A stretch of DNA of 12,594 bases from Planctomycetota bacterium (GTDB taxonomy: Bacteria > Planctomycetota > UBA8108 > UBA1146 > JAJFFE01), in contig JAGQRC010000039.1 of the NCBI GenBank assembly GCA_020425835.1, positions 1-12,594 on the forward strand. Direction: 5' to 3'. Of this stretch, positions 1-7,704 are shown one piece after another (the first letter of the stretch is position 1; each line of letters opens with the position of its first letter). A model generated the notes under the pieces. It was not told where the DNA came from. It did not search any database and worked only from the letters and a program-made list of their open reading frames with translations. The translations under genes were made by a program, and so were the position numbers.

Positions 1-439
1 AGTAGCGACCCTCCTCGTCGTCCGCCCCGTAGAAGAAGAAGGGGAGCAAGAAGCCGTCGTCGTCCAGGACCCCGTCGTGGTCCCAGCGCCCGTGGAACCA
101 TAGAGGGAAGATCCACCGCTGGAAGGACCGACCCTCTCGGGTGTCGCGAAGCAACGGCCAGAGCGCGAGGAGGTCGGAACGGTCACCGGACCGGTCGTAC
201 GACACGAGGGGACGCAACACCCAGTGCCGTTCCCCCGGGGTTTCGACATCGGGGCCGATACCGAGGAGAGGATGGAGTCCGACCTCTCCGTCGATGACGC
301 TTCGGCAGCTCGTTACGGACGACAGGCCGACGATCGCCAGGGCGCCGAGAAGGAAGGCTCGACGGATCCCAACGCACGGGCTTTCCGGCGAAGTCACTGA
401 GATCCGCGCGGTACCCACCGTCGACACCGATCGCTCCAT
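1..439 (-). CDS. Lipoprotein with repeated Pro-Leu/Phe motifs, 3' end cut by window edge
   Basis: The reading frame is open from an ATG at 439 to the left edge, giving 146 visible residues and no stop in the window. The start is supported by GAGGAG 8 bases upstream. After an N-region of about 27 residues comes a hydrophobic stretch (about residues 28-40) and a lipobox-like V-T-S-C with Cys45, which suggests export and lipid attachment. The mature part carries four similar segments centred on Pro77 (RPLVSYD), Pro95 (LWPLLRD), Pro112 (IFPLWFHG) and Pro133 (LLPFFFYG). They are spaced 17-21 residues apart, each a hydrophobic/aromatic strand followed by a charged Gly/Asp turn, which looks like a beta repeat. 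I do not recognise the family and assign no function. It begins 69 bases after the giant PQQ protein on the same strand and may be co-transcribed with it. The n-region is long for a lipoprotein, so a downstream GTG start (for example codon 15) is possible. Confidence 0.75.
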   Translation of the reverse strand, partial: MERSVSTVGTARISVTSPESPCVGIRRAFLLGALAIVGLSSVTSCRSVIDGEVGLHPLLGIGPDVETPGERHWVLRPLVSYDRSGDRSDLLALWPLLRDTREGRSFQRWIFPLWFHGRWDHDGVLDDDGFLLPFFFYGADDEEGRY

Positions 440-447
440 CGTCAAGT

Positions 448-453
448 CTCCTC
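448..453 (-). promoter_or_regulatory. Ribosome binding site of the left-edge lipoprotein
   Basis: GAGGAG on the minus strand lies 8 bases before the ATG at 439. It supports this start over the in-frame GTG codons further in. Confidence 0.6.
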
Positions 454-508
454 GGAGCCCGTCGAGGGGCTGGCATCGGGCGCTTCGCGGTCCAACTCGT
501 GGGTCCCG

Positions 509-3500
509 TCAGTCGCCGATGCGCAGACGGGGGAAGTACTCCGGAGAGAAGACGTCCCAGATGGATCCGGACGTCTCCTGGAGCATCTGTCCGGGGGGGA
601 GACTGAGATAGGTCCGTGCTCCCGTTCCGGTATCGTCATCCGTGAGGAGGACGTTCAACCCGAACTCCGCTCCGGGGAACGGAAAGTGGGGTTCGCGGCG
701 GGCATCCCGGAAGGTCTCCCACGGGATGGTGACTTCGTAGATGACGCCGCTGCCATCGGGTTTGCGATGGACCTGGAACTCCCCGGCGGGACGATTCGCC
801 TCGTCTTCCTCGTCGTCCTCGGGAGGAGGATCTTCGCCGTTCTCCCCGGGCAGCGGCGGAGGGGGCGCAGGCTTCGGGACGGTGAGTGCCAAGGTCAGGA
901 GCTGGTCGTCACGCTGAGGTCGTAGACCACCGTCTCCTCGGAAATCGAACGCCATGAACAAGCAGTCTCCCTGCCAGCGATCGGCATCGCCGTCGTAGGG
1001 ATGGATGCTGTCGTCGACCACGTCCAAGGCCAGGTGGAAGCCAGTGTCGGACCATGCCGTGAACAGCGTGACCGAGAGGTCACGCCATCCCCTCCAGGAA
1101 GCCGCATCTTCCCGCGGGCCCTGAATGGGGTGGTAGAAGCGCGCATTGTCGAGGCGCACTCCGGTCTGTGCATTCCAGGGCTCGTCCAGCTCGCCGTCGA
1201 CCCTGGGTGCTCGGCTGATCCTTGCGACTTTCCACTCGGGACGTGAGTACTCACCGCGGTGCTGAGCAAACCCTTCGAGCTGGCTCGTGAGTCGTCGTCG
1301 ATCCGAGAGGGGCAAGGCGGGACGTTGGAGTGCATCCTCGAGCACTCGGCACGACTCCTCGACTCGGCCGTCCTCGTAGGCTGCCGCCGAGAGCTGAAGG
1401 AGCGCGTCGGCATCGAGCTCCCGGTCGGACAGCGGATCGATGTTCGACAGGGCGCGCCACTGATCGCGGGTGGTCTCGAACGGGGTGCGCCGCCGGAGGC
1501 CGATCGATCCCTGTTGGGTGACCAGGACGAGAGTGTCGTCGTAGAAGCCAGCGTGAAACAGGCGGCGTCGCTCGGTGAGAAACTCCTCCGCCAGTCGGAA
1601 CGGTCCGGCTCGGAGTGTCAGGCCGGTGTCACGGTGGAGTACCGACAGCGAGGACTGGAATTCGGCTTGGACCAGAAGCCACTCGCGATACGGAAGGATG
1701 GAAAAGGAGTCCCAGTGCTTTCCGAGGCTCTGGGTCCAGGCAACATCGAGTTCCGCGACGGGAAGGAGATCGAGTCCCTCGTCCCGTCGGAACGCACGAG
1801 GAATGTCCAGGCAGAGTGCTCGATACGAAACGCTCGCGGCCTCGACGACGTAGAGTTGACCGTCGTAGTAGTCGAGGGAGTGGATCGATCGGGTGCCGAT
1901 GGGACGACGCCACAAGAGCTGGCCGGTGCGCTCCGCGATACCGAGCAACGTGATGCCCCGCGACGGCTGATCGACCTCGGCGACGAAGAAGGGGAGATCT
2001 CGGAACCGGTGGACCTTGCCGAGGACACCTCCGAGCGGCGTGGACCAGAGTTCCGCTCCCGATTCGATGTCGATCGCGTGGACCTCACGCTCCGCAGGGA
2101 CCGACACGACGCCGTCGCGAGAGATCCAAGGTGCGTTGCGGTCGGATGCCGGAGCGTCGTCCGTCCCGCGCGGGACTCGTCGAAGAACCCGTCCGTTCCT
2201 CAGGTCACGGATCTCCGCCTCGGCGGGAACGTGATACGCGACCACGATGAGATCCCCCACGACTTCCGGGGCTCCGACGAGAGGTCCTGGGACACGTTCC
2301 TGCCAGAGCTTGGTTCCGGTCCTGACGTCGTAGGCGTGGAACAGTCCGTCGGACGCGGTCAGCACACAAACGCCGGCAGACGCCGTCGAGAGCTCGACCC
2401 GAGTTCGCAGCGTCGGATCGTCATCGGGCTCCGCCTCCGACTCATCCAGAGAGACGGACCACTGAAGGGCTCCGGAGGTGAAGTCGATCCCGTAGAGATG
2501 ATGATGATCGGTGACGACGATGATGTCCGTGCCGACGAAGATCGGGGGGGCGAAGTAGCCGAGCTCGTCCGCCCATCGCGGGCGATCGAGTCGGATGTCC
2601 TGGCTCGGGCGATCGATCGTCCGGGTCCACCGGACGGCGCCGGTGCGGGCATCGTGGAGCGCGAGCTGTCGTTGGCTGGTGGTGACGAACGCGTCCGGCA
2701 GCGTGGGGACCGGGGTCACATGGACCTTGGTCTGATGCAGCAGCTCCGTTCGTGTTCGCCACACCGGCTGGAAATCGACGGCGAGTGATGGTTCGGGCCG
2801 GTCGGGAACACCGTCGTCGATGCGCAACGTCGTCAGCTGCCGCGACGCGCGTTCCGCGACCGTCTCGCTGCCGCGAAGACTGCTCGATTCCAGGTGTCCG
2901 TAGCGATCGCGAAGAACCTCGAGCTGCAGCTTCGCTGCGCGTGGCCGGGCCTCCTCGGCTTCGATCGTGGCGATCTCGAAGCGCGCCCGCACCGCCTCGG
3001 GCGTCTCCGGCTCCAGCAGCACGAGCCGACGAAGCGCCCAGAGTGCCTGCGCGCGCGAGCCACGAACGTAGTAGCCGCGAGCGTGCTCGATGCTTGCCTG
3101 ACGTCCGGAAGGCGTTCCGGGATGTCGCTCACTGATCAGTCGCAACCGGTCGAGGTTGTCGAGCTCGATCGCCTCCGCGAGCTCGGTGTGGGCGCGTCGC
3201 TCGCGAGCGAGCCAGACCGCACTGTCCGCCGAGGGAGGATCGAGGACATCGAGAAGTCGCCGAACCGCGAGCTCGCAGGGCGCTTCGACATCCGTGGTAA
3301 CGGGCAGGGTTGCGGTCGGGGCAGCATCGAGCGCGGCATAGGCCAGAGCGCGGGCATGCTCGTTCTCTCCTCGACGACCGGCATCGACGGCCTCCCGGTA
3401 TGCCGCGATCGCGCGCTCGTTCGGATGGGGAATGAGCGCGATCGCCCCGAGTCGGAGAGCGTGGGCGCGGGTCGGCTCCAACGGCGTCGAGTCGAGGGAG

Positions 3501-5590
3501 CGGAGGGCGTCGAGGAGATCGAGGGCGGCGAGCGATCGAAGTTGGAACTCGATTTCCCCGGACCGACGTAGACCGCTGGATTCCAGAAGGCGCGGACCGA
3601 GCGCGTCGAGCTCCGTTTCGGCTCGGGCCAGGTCGCCCGACCCGACAACGCGCCGCAGTTCGATCAAGGCCGCAGTCAGAGCGGACTCCTCGTCCGAGTC
3701 GGCGATCGGCGCAACCCAGTACGGTCGGTTCCCGTCGTCGATCCAGAGCCCGTTTCGGTCGGGGACGATGGTTCGAGCGGCTTGGTCGATGGCCAGTCGA
3801 ACCGAGGTCGGCGCGTCGGACTGTCCGGTGGGCTGCCAACGGTAGAAGCCGGATCGATGGGGGATCCACCACTCATTGCGCACTCGGACCGGAGCGCCGG
3901 TGACCGAAGGGGAGCGGTCCGGAAGGGTCGTTCCGTGGCTCGTCCACTCGGTTCCGTTCCACGCGATCTGGGACAAGGCGTGATCTCTCGCGATCAACAA
4001 TGTCCACGCGTCCTGGTCGCGCTCGGTCTCCAGGGTCACCCAGTGCGAGCCGGGAATCGGCAGCCGGCGGCGAAGCGCTCCGTCGCGGTTCCAGAGGAAC
4101 ACGGACGTCGCGTCGAGCGGTGCAGCGATCACTTTGGTGCCGTCGGCATAGAGAAGGGGCTGGCGGAGCCGATCGGAAGTGACGTTGGAGTCTCGAGAGC
4201 CCTCGGCATCGAAGCTCGGGTACGCTCGCGCCCAGGTGAAGGCGCCGTCGGTGAGGTCGAGTGCGACGATCACACCCCGTTGGGGAAGCGCGAACAGAGT
4301 CTCACCGTCGACGGCGATCTGCGGAGCCGCCGAGCCGAGCGCAAGGTAGGTCGCCCCCGCTGCGCTCCCCAAGGGGCGAGCCCACGCCAGCTTTCCGTCG
4401 GCGTCCCACTGTGCCGCGCAGGTCTCGAGGTAGCCTCCGCGAAGGATGGACACCACGGCCACGAACGAGTCGCCTGCCGCGAGGAGCGGGGAGCTCGCGA
4501 TGAGGTCACGATCGTCCCGTTCCGGCAAGGGCGGCTTCGGCTCCTCGGAGTCCGTGGGAGTGCCGCTTTCATCGGGAACAGGTGTCGGCCGAGGTGCAAG
4601 AGGGAACAAACGTCGAAGCGGAAACTCCCAGAGACGCTCACCGGTCTCGGCGTCGAAACCGAGCGCCTTGCTCGAGCTGACGACGCCGACCACGCCGGCC
4701 GTGGAAGCCGGGCGTCGAATCGCTCCCGGGAGTGACGTTCCGCCGGAGTCGAAAAAGGGCGCACGCCACTTGGGCTGCCCCGTCGTGGGATCGAGGGCAC
4801 GGAGGTCTTCGTCTCCCGCCCAATAGACGGAGCGATCGTCCACAGTCGCAAGACGGATCGCCGGGACGGTCCCGAAGCGTCCCATGGTCTGACCCGGCTT
4901 GCTGATCGATGTCGGCGCTGGAGAGTCGGCGTGTCCGCTCCAAGGTGCGAGAGGCACCGCGCCGAGGCACGCGCCGGGGCTGATCGCGATCGTCTCGGGT
5001 GGTTCCGTCTGGTCCATCCTCAGAAGGTCGTCGCGCTTCGACGCAGGAAGGCGACTCCCGAGGAGCGTGACGTAGCCGGCGACCTCGCCCTGCTCCAGGA
5101 GGCGCGCGGCGCGTCGCATCAACGCGTCCTCGGCGAAGCGCGAGTAGCGGAAGTCGCGATGGAGACGGCGACGGAGACCGGACGAGATCGACCGCTCCTC
5201 GGGGGTCGCACGAGCCTCGAGTCGCGCGCCGAGGACCAGATCGATCTTCTCGATCAAGGGGTCACGGACCCGTGGCTCGAGCAGCTCGAGAATCTCACTC
5301 AGGTATTGCGCGGAACCCACCCAATGGTCGTCCGAGAGCGGGAAGGCGCCGTCCGGGACGCTGCGGACCAGAACTTCGACGAACCGGAGCACACCCTCCT
5401 CGACCGCCGGCAACCGTCCCTCGCGACGGGACTGCTCGATACCGTCGGCGAGGGGACGGAGCTCCTCGGGAACCGGGAAGACCCACCGGAAGTCGCTCGT
5501 CTCCGCCCCGAAGATGGCCGCCGTGCTCACGAGCAACCCGAGGGCGAGCGAAAGAAGGAGCGTCCACCGAGTCCACGCGTTGAAGTGCAT
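509..5590 (-). CDS. Giant exported protein: two PQQ-type beta-propellers, helical middle, CBM9-like C-terminus
   Basis: A protein of 1693 residues. The frame is open further upstream, but the ATG at 5590 is chosen because it begins a good Sec signal peptide (residues 1-29, hydrophobic core TLLLSLALGLLVSTAA, cleavage near Gly28-Ala29) and has AGAAGG 4 bases before it; the upstream extension is Arg/Pro-rich non-coding-like sequence. Layout: helical region about 30-200; first propeller about 225-620 with PQQ/BamB-like blades such as ALDPTTGQPKW, GFDAETGERLW and ALDLTDGAFTW; alpha-helical TPR-like region about 630-925; second propeller about 940-1370 (LHDARTGAVRW, GIDFTSGALQW, AYDVRTGTKLW, AIDIESGAELW, AERTGQLLW); a short TPR-like pair about 1390-1430; CBM9-like domain about 1452-1693 (VDGELDEPW, ALDVVDDSI, WQGDCLFMAFDF). 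Pro/acidic linkers interrupt the first propeller (about 330-360) and the CBM9-like domain (about 1572-1600). Probably periplasmic or surface-located, binding protein or polysaccharide. Whether any blade binds PQQ is unknown; such repeats in BamB-like proteins do not. No catalytic motif is seen. Confidence 0.9.
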   Translation of the reverse strand: MHFNAWTRWTLLLSLALGLLVSTAAIFGAETSDFRWVFPVPEELRPLADGIEQSRREGRLPAVEEGVLRFVEVLVRSVPDGAFPLSDDHWVGSAQYLSEILELLEPRVRDPLIEKIDLVLGARLEARATPEERSISSGLRRRLHRDFRYSRFAEDALMRRAARLLEQGEVAGYVTLLGSRLPASKRDDLLRMDQTEPPETIAISPGACLGAVPLAPWSGHADSPAPTSISKPGQTMGRFGTVPAIRLATVDDRSVYWAGDEDLRALDPTTGQPKWRAPFFDSGGTSLPGAIRRPASTAGVVGVVSSSKALGFDAETGERLWEFPLRRLFPLAPRPTPVPDESGTPTDSEEPKPPLPERDDRDLIASSPLLAAGDSFVAVVSILRGGYLETCAAQWDADGKLAWARPLGSAAGATYLALGSAAPQIAVDGETLFALPQRGVIVALDLTDGAFTWARAYPSFDAEGSRDSNVTSDRLRQPLLYADGTKVIAAPLDATSVFLWNRDGALRRRLPIPGSHWVTLETERDQDAWTLLIARDHALSQIAWNGTEWTSHGTTLPDRSPSVTGAPVRVRNEWWIPHRSGFYRWQPTGQSDAPTSVRLAIDQAARTIVPDRNGLWIDDGNRPYWVAPIADSDEESALTAALIELRRVVGSGDLARAETELDALGPRLLESSGLRRSGEIEFQLRSLAALDLLDALRSLDSTPLEPTRAHALRLGAIALIPHPNERAIAAYREAVDAGRRGENEHARALAYAALDAAPTATLPVTTDVEAPCELAVRRLLDVLDPPSADSAVWLARERRAHTELAEAIELDNLDRLRLISERHPGTPSGRQASIEHARGYYVRGSRAQALWALRRLVLLEPETPEAVRARFEIATIEAEEARPRAAKLQLEVLRDRYGHLESSSLRGSETVAERASRQLTTLRIDDGVPDRPEPSLAVDFQPVWRTRTELLHQTKVHVTPVPTLPDAFVTTSQRQLALHDARTGAVRWTRTIDRPSQDIRLDRPRWADELGYFAPPIFVGTDIIVVTDHHHLYGIDFTSGALQWSVSLDESEAEPDDDPTLRTRVELSTASAGVCVLTASDGLFHAYDVRTGTKLWQERVPGPLVGAPEVVGDLIVVAYHVPAEAEIRDLRNGRVLRRVPRGTDDAPASDRNAPWISRDGVVSVPAEREVHAIDIESGAELWSTPLGGVLGKVHRFRDLPFFVAEVDQPSRGITLLGIAERTGQLLWRRPIGTRSIHSLDYYDGQLYVVEAASVSYRALCLDIPRAFRRDEGLDLLPVAELDVAWTQSLGKHWDSFSILPYREWLLVQAEFQSSLSVLHRDTGLTLRAGPFRLAEEFLTERRRLFHAGFYDDTLVLVTQQGSIGLRRRTPFETTRDQWRALSNIDPLSDRELDADALLQLSAAAYEDGRVEESCRVLEDALQRPALPLSDRRRLTSQLEGFAQHRGEYSRPEWKVARISRAPRVDGELDEPWNAQTGVRLDNARFYHPIQGPREDAASWRGWRDLSVTLFTAWSDTGFHLALDVVDDSIHPYDGDADRWQGDCLFMAFDFRGDGGLRPQRDDQLLTLALTVPKPAPPPPLPGENGEDPPPEDDEEDEANRPAGEFQVHRKPDGSGVIYEVTIPWETFRDARREPHFPFPGAEFGLNVLLTDDDTGTGARTYLSLPPGQMLQETSGSIWDVFSPEYFPRLRIGD

Positions 5591-5760
5591 TCCGCCTTCT
5601 CTCCGGAGACGCGCGTCGCTACGGGCGTGCGGCGCGCCAGGGAGCGGTCTCGCCGCGAGGCACCGCGTTCGAGTCGTGTCGGGGTCCGTGCAGGAAGCTT
5701 CGACTGCCCCGTGTCTTACCAACCCAGGGATCGACGGGCAAGCGCGCTCCGGATCCGAGC
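5591..5760 (-). other. 170-base non-coding gap between the PilO-like gene and the giant PQQ gene
   Basis: This is the only sizeable gap in the window. Read on the minus strand it holds a GC-rich hairpin at 5644-5666 (GCGGT/ACCGC outer stem, CTCG/CGAG inner stem, 2-base bulge, CGG loop) without a following T run, so it is not a standard intrinsic terminator. A 10-base palindrome TCTCCGGAGA lies at 5600-5609, just upstream of the likely ribosome binding site (AGAAGG, 5595-5600). No convincing sigma-70 promoter is visible; the best match (TTGCCC, 16 bases, GTAAGA) is too weak to call. The gap may hold a promoter for the two downstream genes or an mRNA processing/attenuation element, or be plain spacer in one long operon. 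Confidence 0.55.
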
Positions 5761-6297
5761 TCAGGGAGCTTCGGCACCGAGGTAGAAGTCGATGACCAGG
5801 TCGAGATGACGCTGGCTCGCTCCATCTCCCTCCCACCAACGGAAGTGGTGGACCACGATGGGAGCCGGGACTCGAATGATGGCCGAGAGCGATCGCACGA
5901 GTCCCTCCGCCGTGCCCGAGAGTCGCCACTCGAAGCGACGACGAGGCGCACTGTCCCCGAGCTCGACCACTCGGCTCGACTTCACCTCGAGCTGATGCTG
6001 ATCGAAGATCGAGCTCATCGCCGCGCTGAAAGCGAGCGCCGCGAGCGACTCGGAAGAGGCGCGGGGGCAGACGCGTCGCAGGAGGTCGGCGTCGGGGCCA
6101 GCGAGAGGTTGGATCGGCCGGCTCGGGCGCGAGGCCGATTGGAGCACCTGAGCACGCGCGTCTCGCGTGACCTCATCGAGTCTCAGGTGGAGGGCGAGAT
6201 GGATACCGGCCGCGAGCAGGACTGCGGCTTGGCCCGCTGCCCATACTCTGTTCGGAGGGAGGATCTGTCGAAACACACTCCAGCCGGACCGCTTCAT
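5761..6297 (-). CDS. PilO/GspM-like inner-membrane platform protein
   Basis: A protein of 178 residues. The ATG at 6297 overlaps the stop of the PilN-like gene in an ATGA and has GGAGG 8 bases upstream; a longer reading frame to 6405 exists but would overlap the PilN-like gene by over 100 bases. One transmembrane segment at about residues 18-37 follows a short basic cytoplasmic tail. A Pro-containing linker leads to a periplasmic alpha/beta domain (about 70-178), ending in a strand-helix-strand pattern (GLVRSLSAII, VVHHFRWWEG, HLDLVIDFYL) like the ferredoxin-like fold of PilO and GspM. In type IV pilus systems PilO pairs with PilN and links the cytoplasmic PilM to PilP and the secretin. The call rests on topology, size and position directly after PilM- and PilN-like genes rather than on strong motifs. 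The linker between the membrane and the domain is shorter and less coiled-coil-like than usual. GspM is the main alternative. Confidence 0.7.
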   Translation of the reverse strand: MKRSGWSVFRQILPPNRVWAAGQAAVLLAAGIHLALHLRLDEVTRDARAQVLQSASRPSRPIQPLAGPDADLLRRVCPRASSESLAALAFSAAMSSIFDQHQLEVKSSRVVELGDSAPRRRFEWRLSGTAEGLVRSLSAIIRVPAPIVVHHFRWWEGDGASQRHLDLVIDFYLGAEAP

Positions 6298-6806
6298 GGC
6301 GACTGCCTCCGGATCGCGGGTGCCACGGACATGCGGAGCCCGAACTCGGTGTGACGACCCGTCCCTTCGAGACGGTAGGGGTCGAAATCTGTCAGGAAGG
6401 GCCATTGTCCGAGGTCCTGGCCGAGCGCTTGGACTCGCGTGATGTCCTTCACGCGTCCGGTGATCTCGAAGGTGCCGGACTCAGCGGAGTAGGAGCACGT
6501 GCCGAGCGAATCGTCCGAACCGATCCGCTGGGAGATCAGCGCGAGGATTTCGTCCCACGCGTACCACCTTTCGAGGCGGAGGTAGCTGGTGTAGTCCGGG
6601 GAGCTCTCCGGAATCCGGGTCCAGCTCTCCGGGACGACCCGAGTCGTGGGCTTCTCCTCGGCGAAGGCGATCGCGTCCGGGCGGCTCAGCGTCGGAGCGA
6701 TCAACGCCGTCACGGCGACGAGCGTGACGACGACGCTCGGCCACGGTGTGCGCGGTTGGAGTCGACGCCACTGGGACGGCGCGAGATTGATGGTCTTGTC
6801 ATTCAT
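6294..6806 (-). CDS. PilN-like inner-membrane platform protein
   Basis: A protein of 170 residues whose ATG overlaps the end of the PilM-like gene by 8 bases, with GGAG 10 bases upstream. The N-terminus carries INLAP at residues 6-10, matching the INLLP-type motif by which PilN binds the cytoplasmic PilM groove. One transmembrane segment follows at about 23-39. The C-terminal domain has the PilN pattern: a Trp-containing helix (RWYAWDEILALISQRI, about 80-95), then strands GTFEITGRV (111-119), a helix (TRVQALGQDLG) and a final strand (TEFGLRMSV). Unlike typical PilN, the roughly 40 residues between membrane and domain are Pro/Ser-rich and do not look like a coiled coil. Expected role: cytoplasm-to-periplasm connector working with PilM and PilO. 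Confidence 0.78.
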   Translation of the reverse strand: MNDKTINLAPSQWRRLQPRTPWPSVVVTLVAVTALIAPTLSRPDAIAFAEEKPTTRVVPESWTRIPESSPDYTSYLRLERWYAWDEILALISQRIGSDDSLGTCSYSAESGTFEITGRVKDITRVQALGQDLGQWPFLTDFDPYRLEGTGRHTEFGLRMSVAPAIRRQSP

Positions 6807-7704
6807 GGCGGCCCGTCTCCAAGAGATTGCCGTAGAGAAGGACCCAGTCTTCGGGCGCGGCGAGGGACTCGGGCCACTGGATGGTCGGGGCGGTCACTCG
6901 GGTCGGTTCGAGACCGAGGGTCTGCCCCAGGATCGAGACGCTCTCGAAGTCCAGGTCGCCGAAGGTCACGAGGTGCCGAAACCGGAGTTCCGGCAGTCGA
7001 TCCTCGCAGTGGAGAAGGAGTTCTTGGAGGCGGGGAAGGCCGGGCTGCGTGAGGGGATCCGAGCCACACCCCACCGCAGGGCCGAGTTCCCGAACGGCGA
7101 GCGACTGCCCCGCGACGGTCGTGATGAGCAAGACCTGCCCCGCGTCGGAGTAGATCCAGAGGGTTCCGTCATCGGAACCGTACGGAGGCATCGTCGTCAC
7201 CGCGCGGTGAAATGCCGGCAGCGTCGGCTCCAGTCGCATCGGTGGGTACGGAAGCCGGCTCGCCCAGTCGATCCACGGCTCCAGCGCGGGCTTCTCGAGG
7301 GCGACGACGAGGGCGTTGCACTGCGCGGCGCTCCGTCCTTGGTAGACGAGTGGACGGCCGGTCGGTAGACGCTCGTAGTCGATCGCTGGATCGGCCGAGG
7401 AGATCCCGAAGGCCTTCTCGCACTGCCACTGGAGTCCGCGGGCGATTTCGTTCTCCGCCAACGGAGGCAGCGCGAAGAGCCCGACGCGAGCGGCGCAGGG
7501 AACGACCAGTCCCCACTCTGCCTGATGGCGGATCCAGAGCTCGCGGAGATCGTCGGGCTGAGGACCGACATGAGGCTCCGAGTCCCATCGCCCCCCATCG
7601 GAGAGCGTCCATCGGTCTCCCCGGAGTTCGCTCACTGCCCAGAGGAGTCGGTTCGGCCGGACGATGACCGATCCGACGCGCCGTTTCGACTTCCACAGCT
7701 TCAT
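6799..7704 (-). CDS. PilM-like actin-fold protein, probably not nucleotide-binding
   Basis: A protein of 301 residues with no signal peptide or membrane segment, so cytoplasmic. The ATG at 7704 overlaps the secretin stop in an ATGA; AGAGG lies 10 bases upstream. The middle matches PilM: ENEIARGLQWQCEKAF then AIDYE (about 84-111) corresponds to the PilM stretch in which a helix with the WEaeq pattern precedes lDYq; NALVVALEKPALEPWIDWAS (130-149) and RLEPTLPAFHRAV (157-169) match the following strands and helix; VTFGDLDFESVSILGQTLGL (246-265) matches the late GG-containing region. However, the N-terminal phosphate loop (GIDiGss in PilM) reads VGSVIVRPNRL, and the second one (DiGa) reads LWIYSDAGQ, lacking the usual Asp-x-Gly. 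ATP binding is therefore doubtful. At 301 residues it is shorter than typical PilM (about 350). It should bind the PilN-like protein encoded next. A GspL cytoplasmic domain is the alternative. Confidence 0.78.
   Translation of the reverse strand: MKLWKSKRRVGSVIVRPNRLLWAVSELRGDRWTLSDGGRWDSEPHVGPQPDDLRELWIRHQAEWGLVVPCAARVGLFALPPLAENEIARGLQWQCEKAFGISSADPAIDYERLPTGRPLVYQGRSAAQCNALVVALEKPALEPWIDWASRLPYPPMRLEPTLPAFHRAVTTMPPYGSDDGTLWIYSDAGQVLLITTVAGQSLAVRELGPAVGCGSDPLTQPGLPRLQELLLHCEDRLPELRFRHLVTFGDLDFESVSILGQTLGLEPTRVTAPTIQWPESLAAPEDWVLLYGNLLETGRHE

Noticed and set aside
440..508. Possible terminator after the giant gene
   Set aside because: Only a 5-pair AGCCC/GGGCT stem without a T run is present; not enough for a terminator.
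442..639. 65-codon minus-strand frame across the end of the giant gene
   Set aside because: Overlaps the CBM9-like C-terminus in another frame and the gap; no start signal or resemblance. The real gene after the gap starts at 439.
1259..2788. 509-codon open frame on the plus strand inside the giant PQQ gene
   Set aside because: Antisense to clear propeller repeats, composition dominated by Arg/Glu/Gly/Asp, and no domain recognised. A shadow frame.
3782..5785. Plus-strand frames of 317 and 284 codons opposite the N-terminal half of the giant gene
   Set aside because: Arg-rich shadows of the coding strand with no recognisable domain.
5591..5929. 113-residue N-terminal extension of the giant protein
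   Set aside because: The extension overlaps the PilO-like gene, is Arg/Pro/Ser-rich, and would bury the signal peptide that begins at the ATG at 5590.
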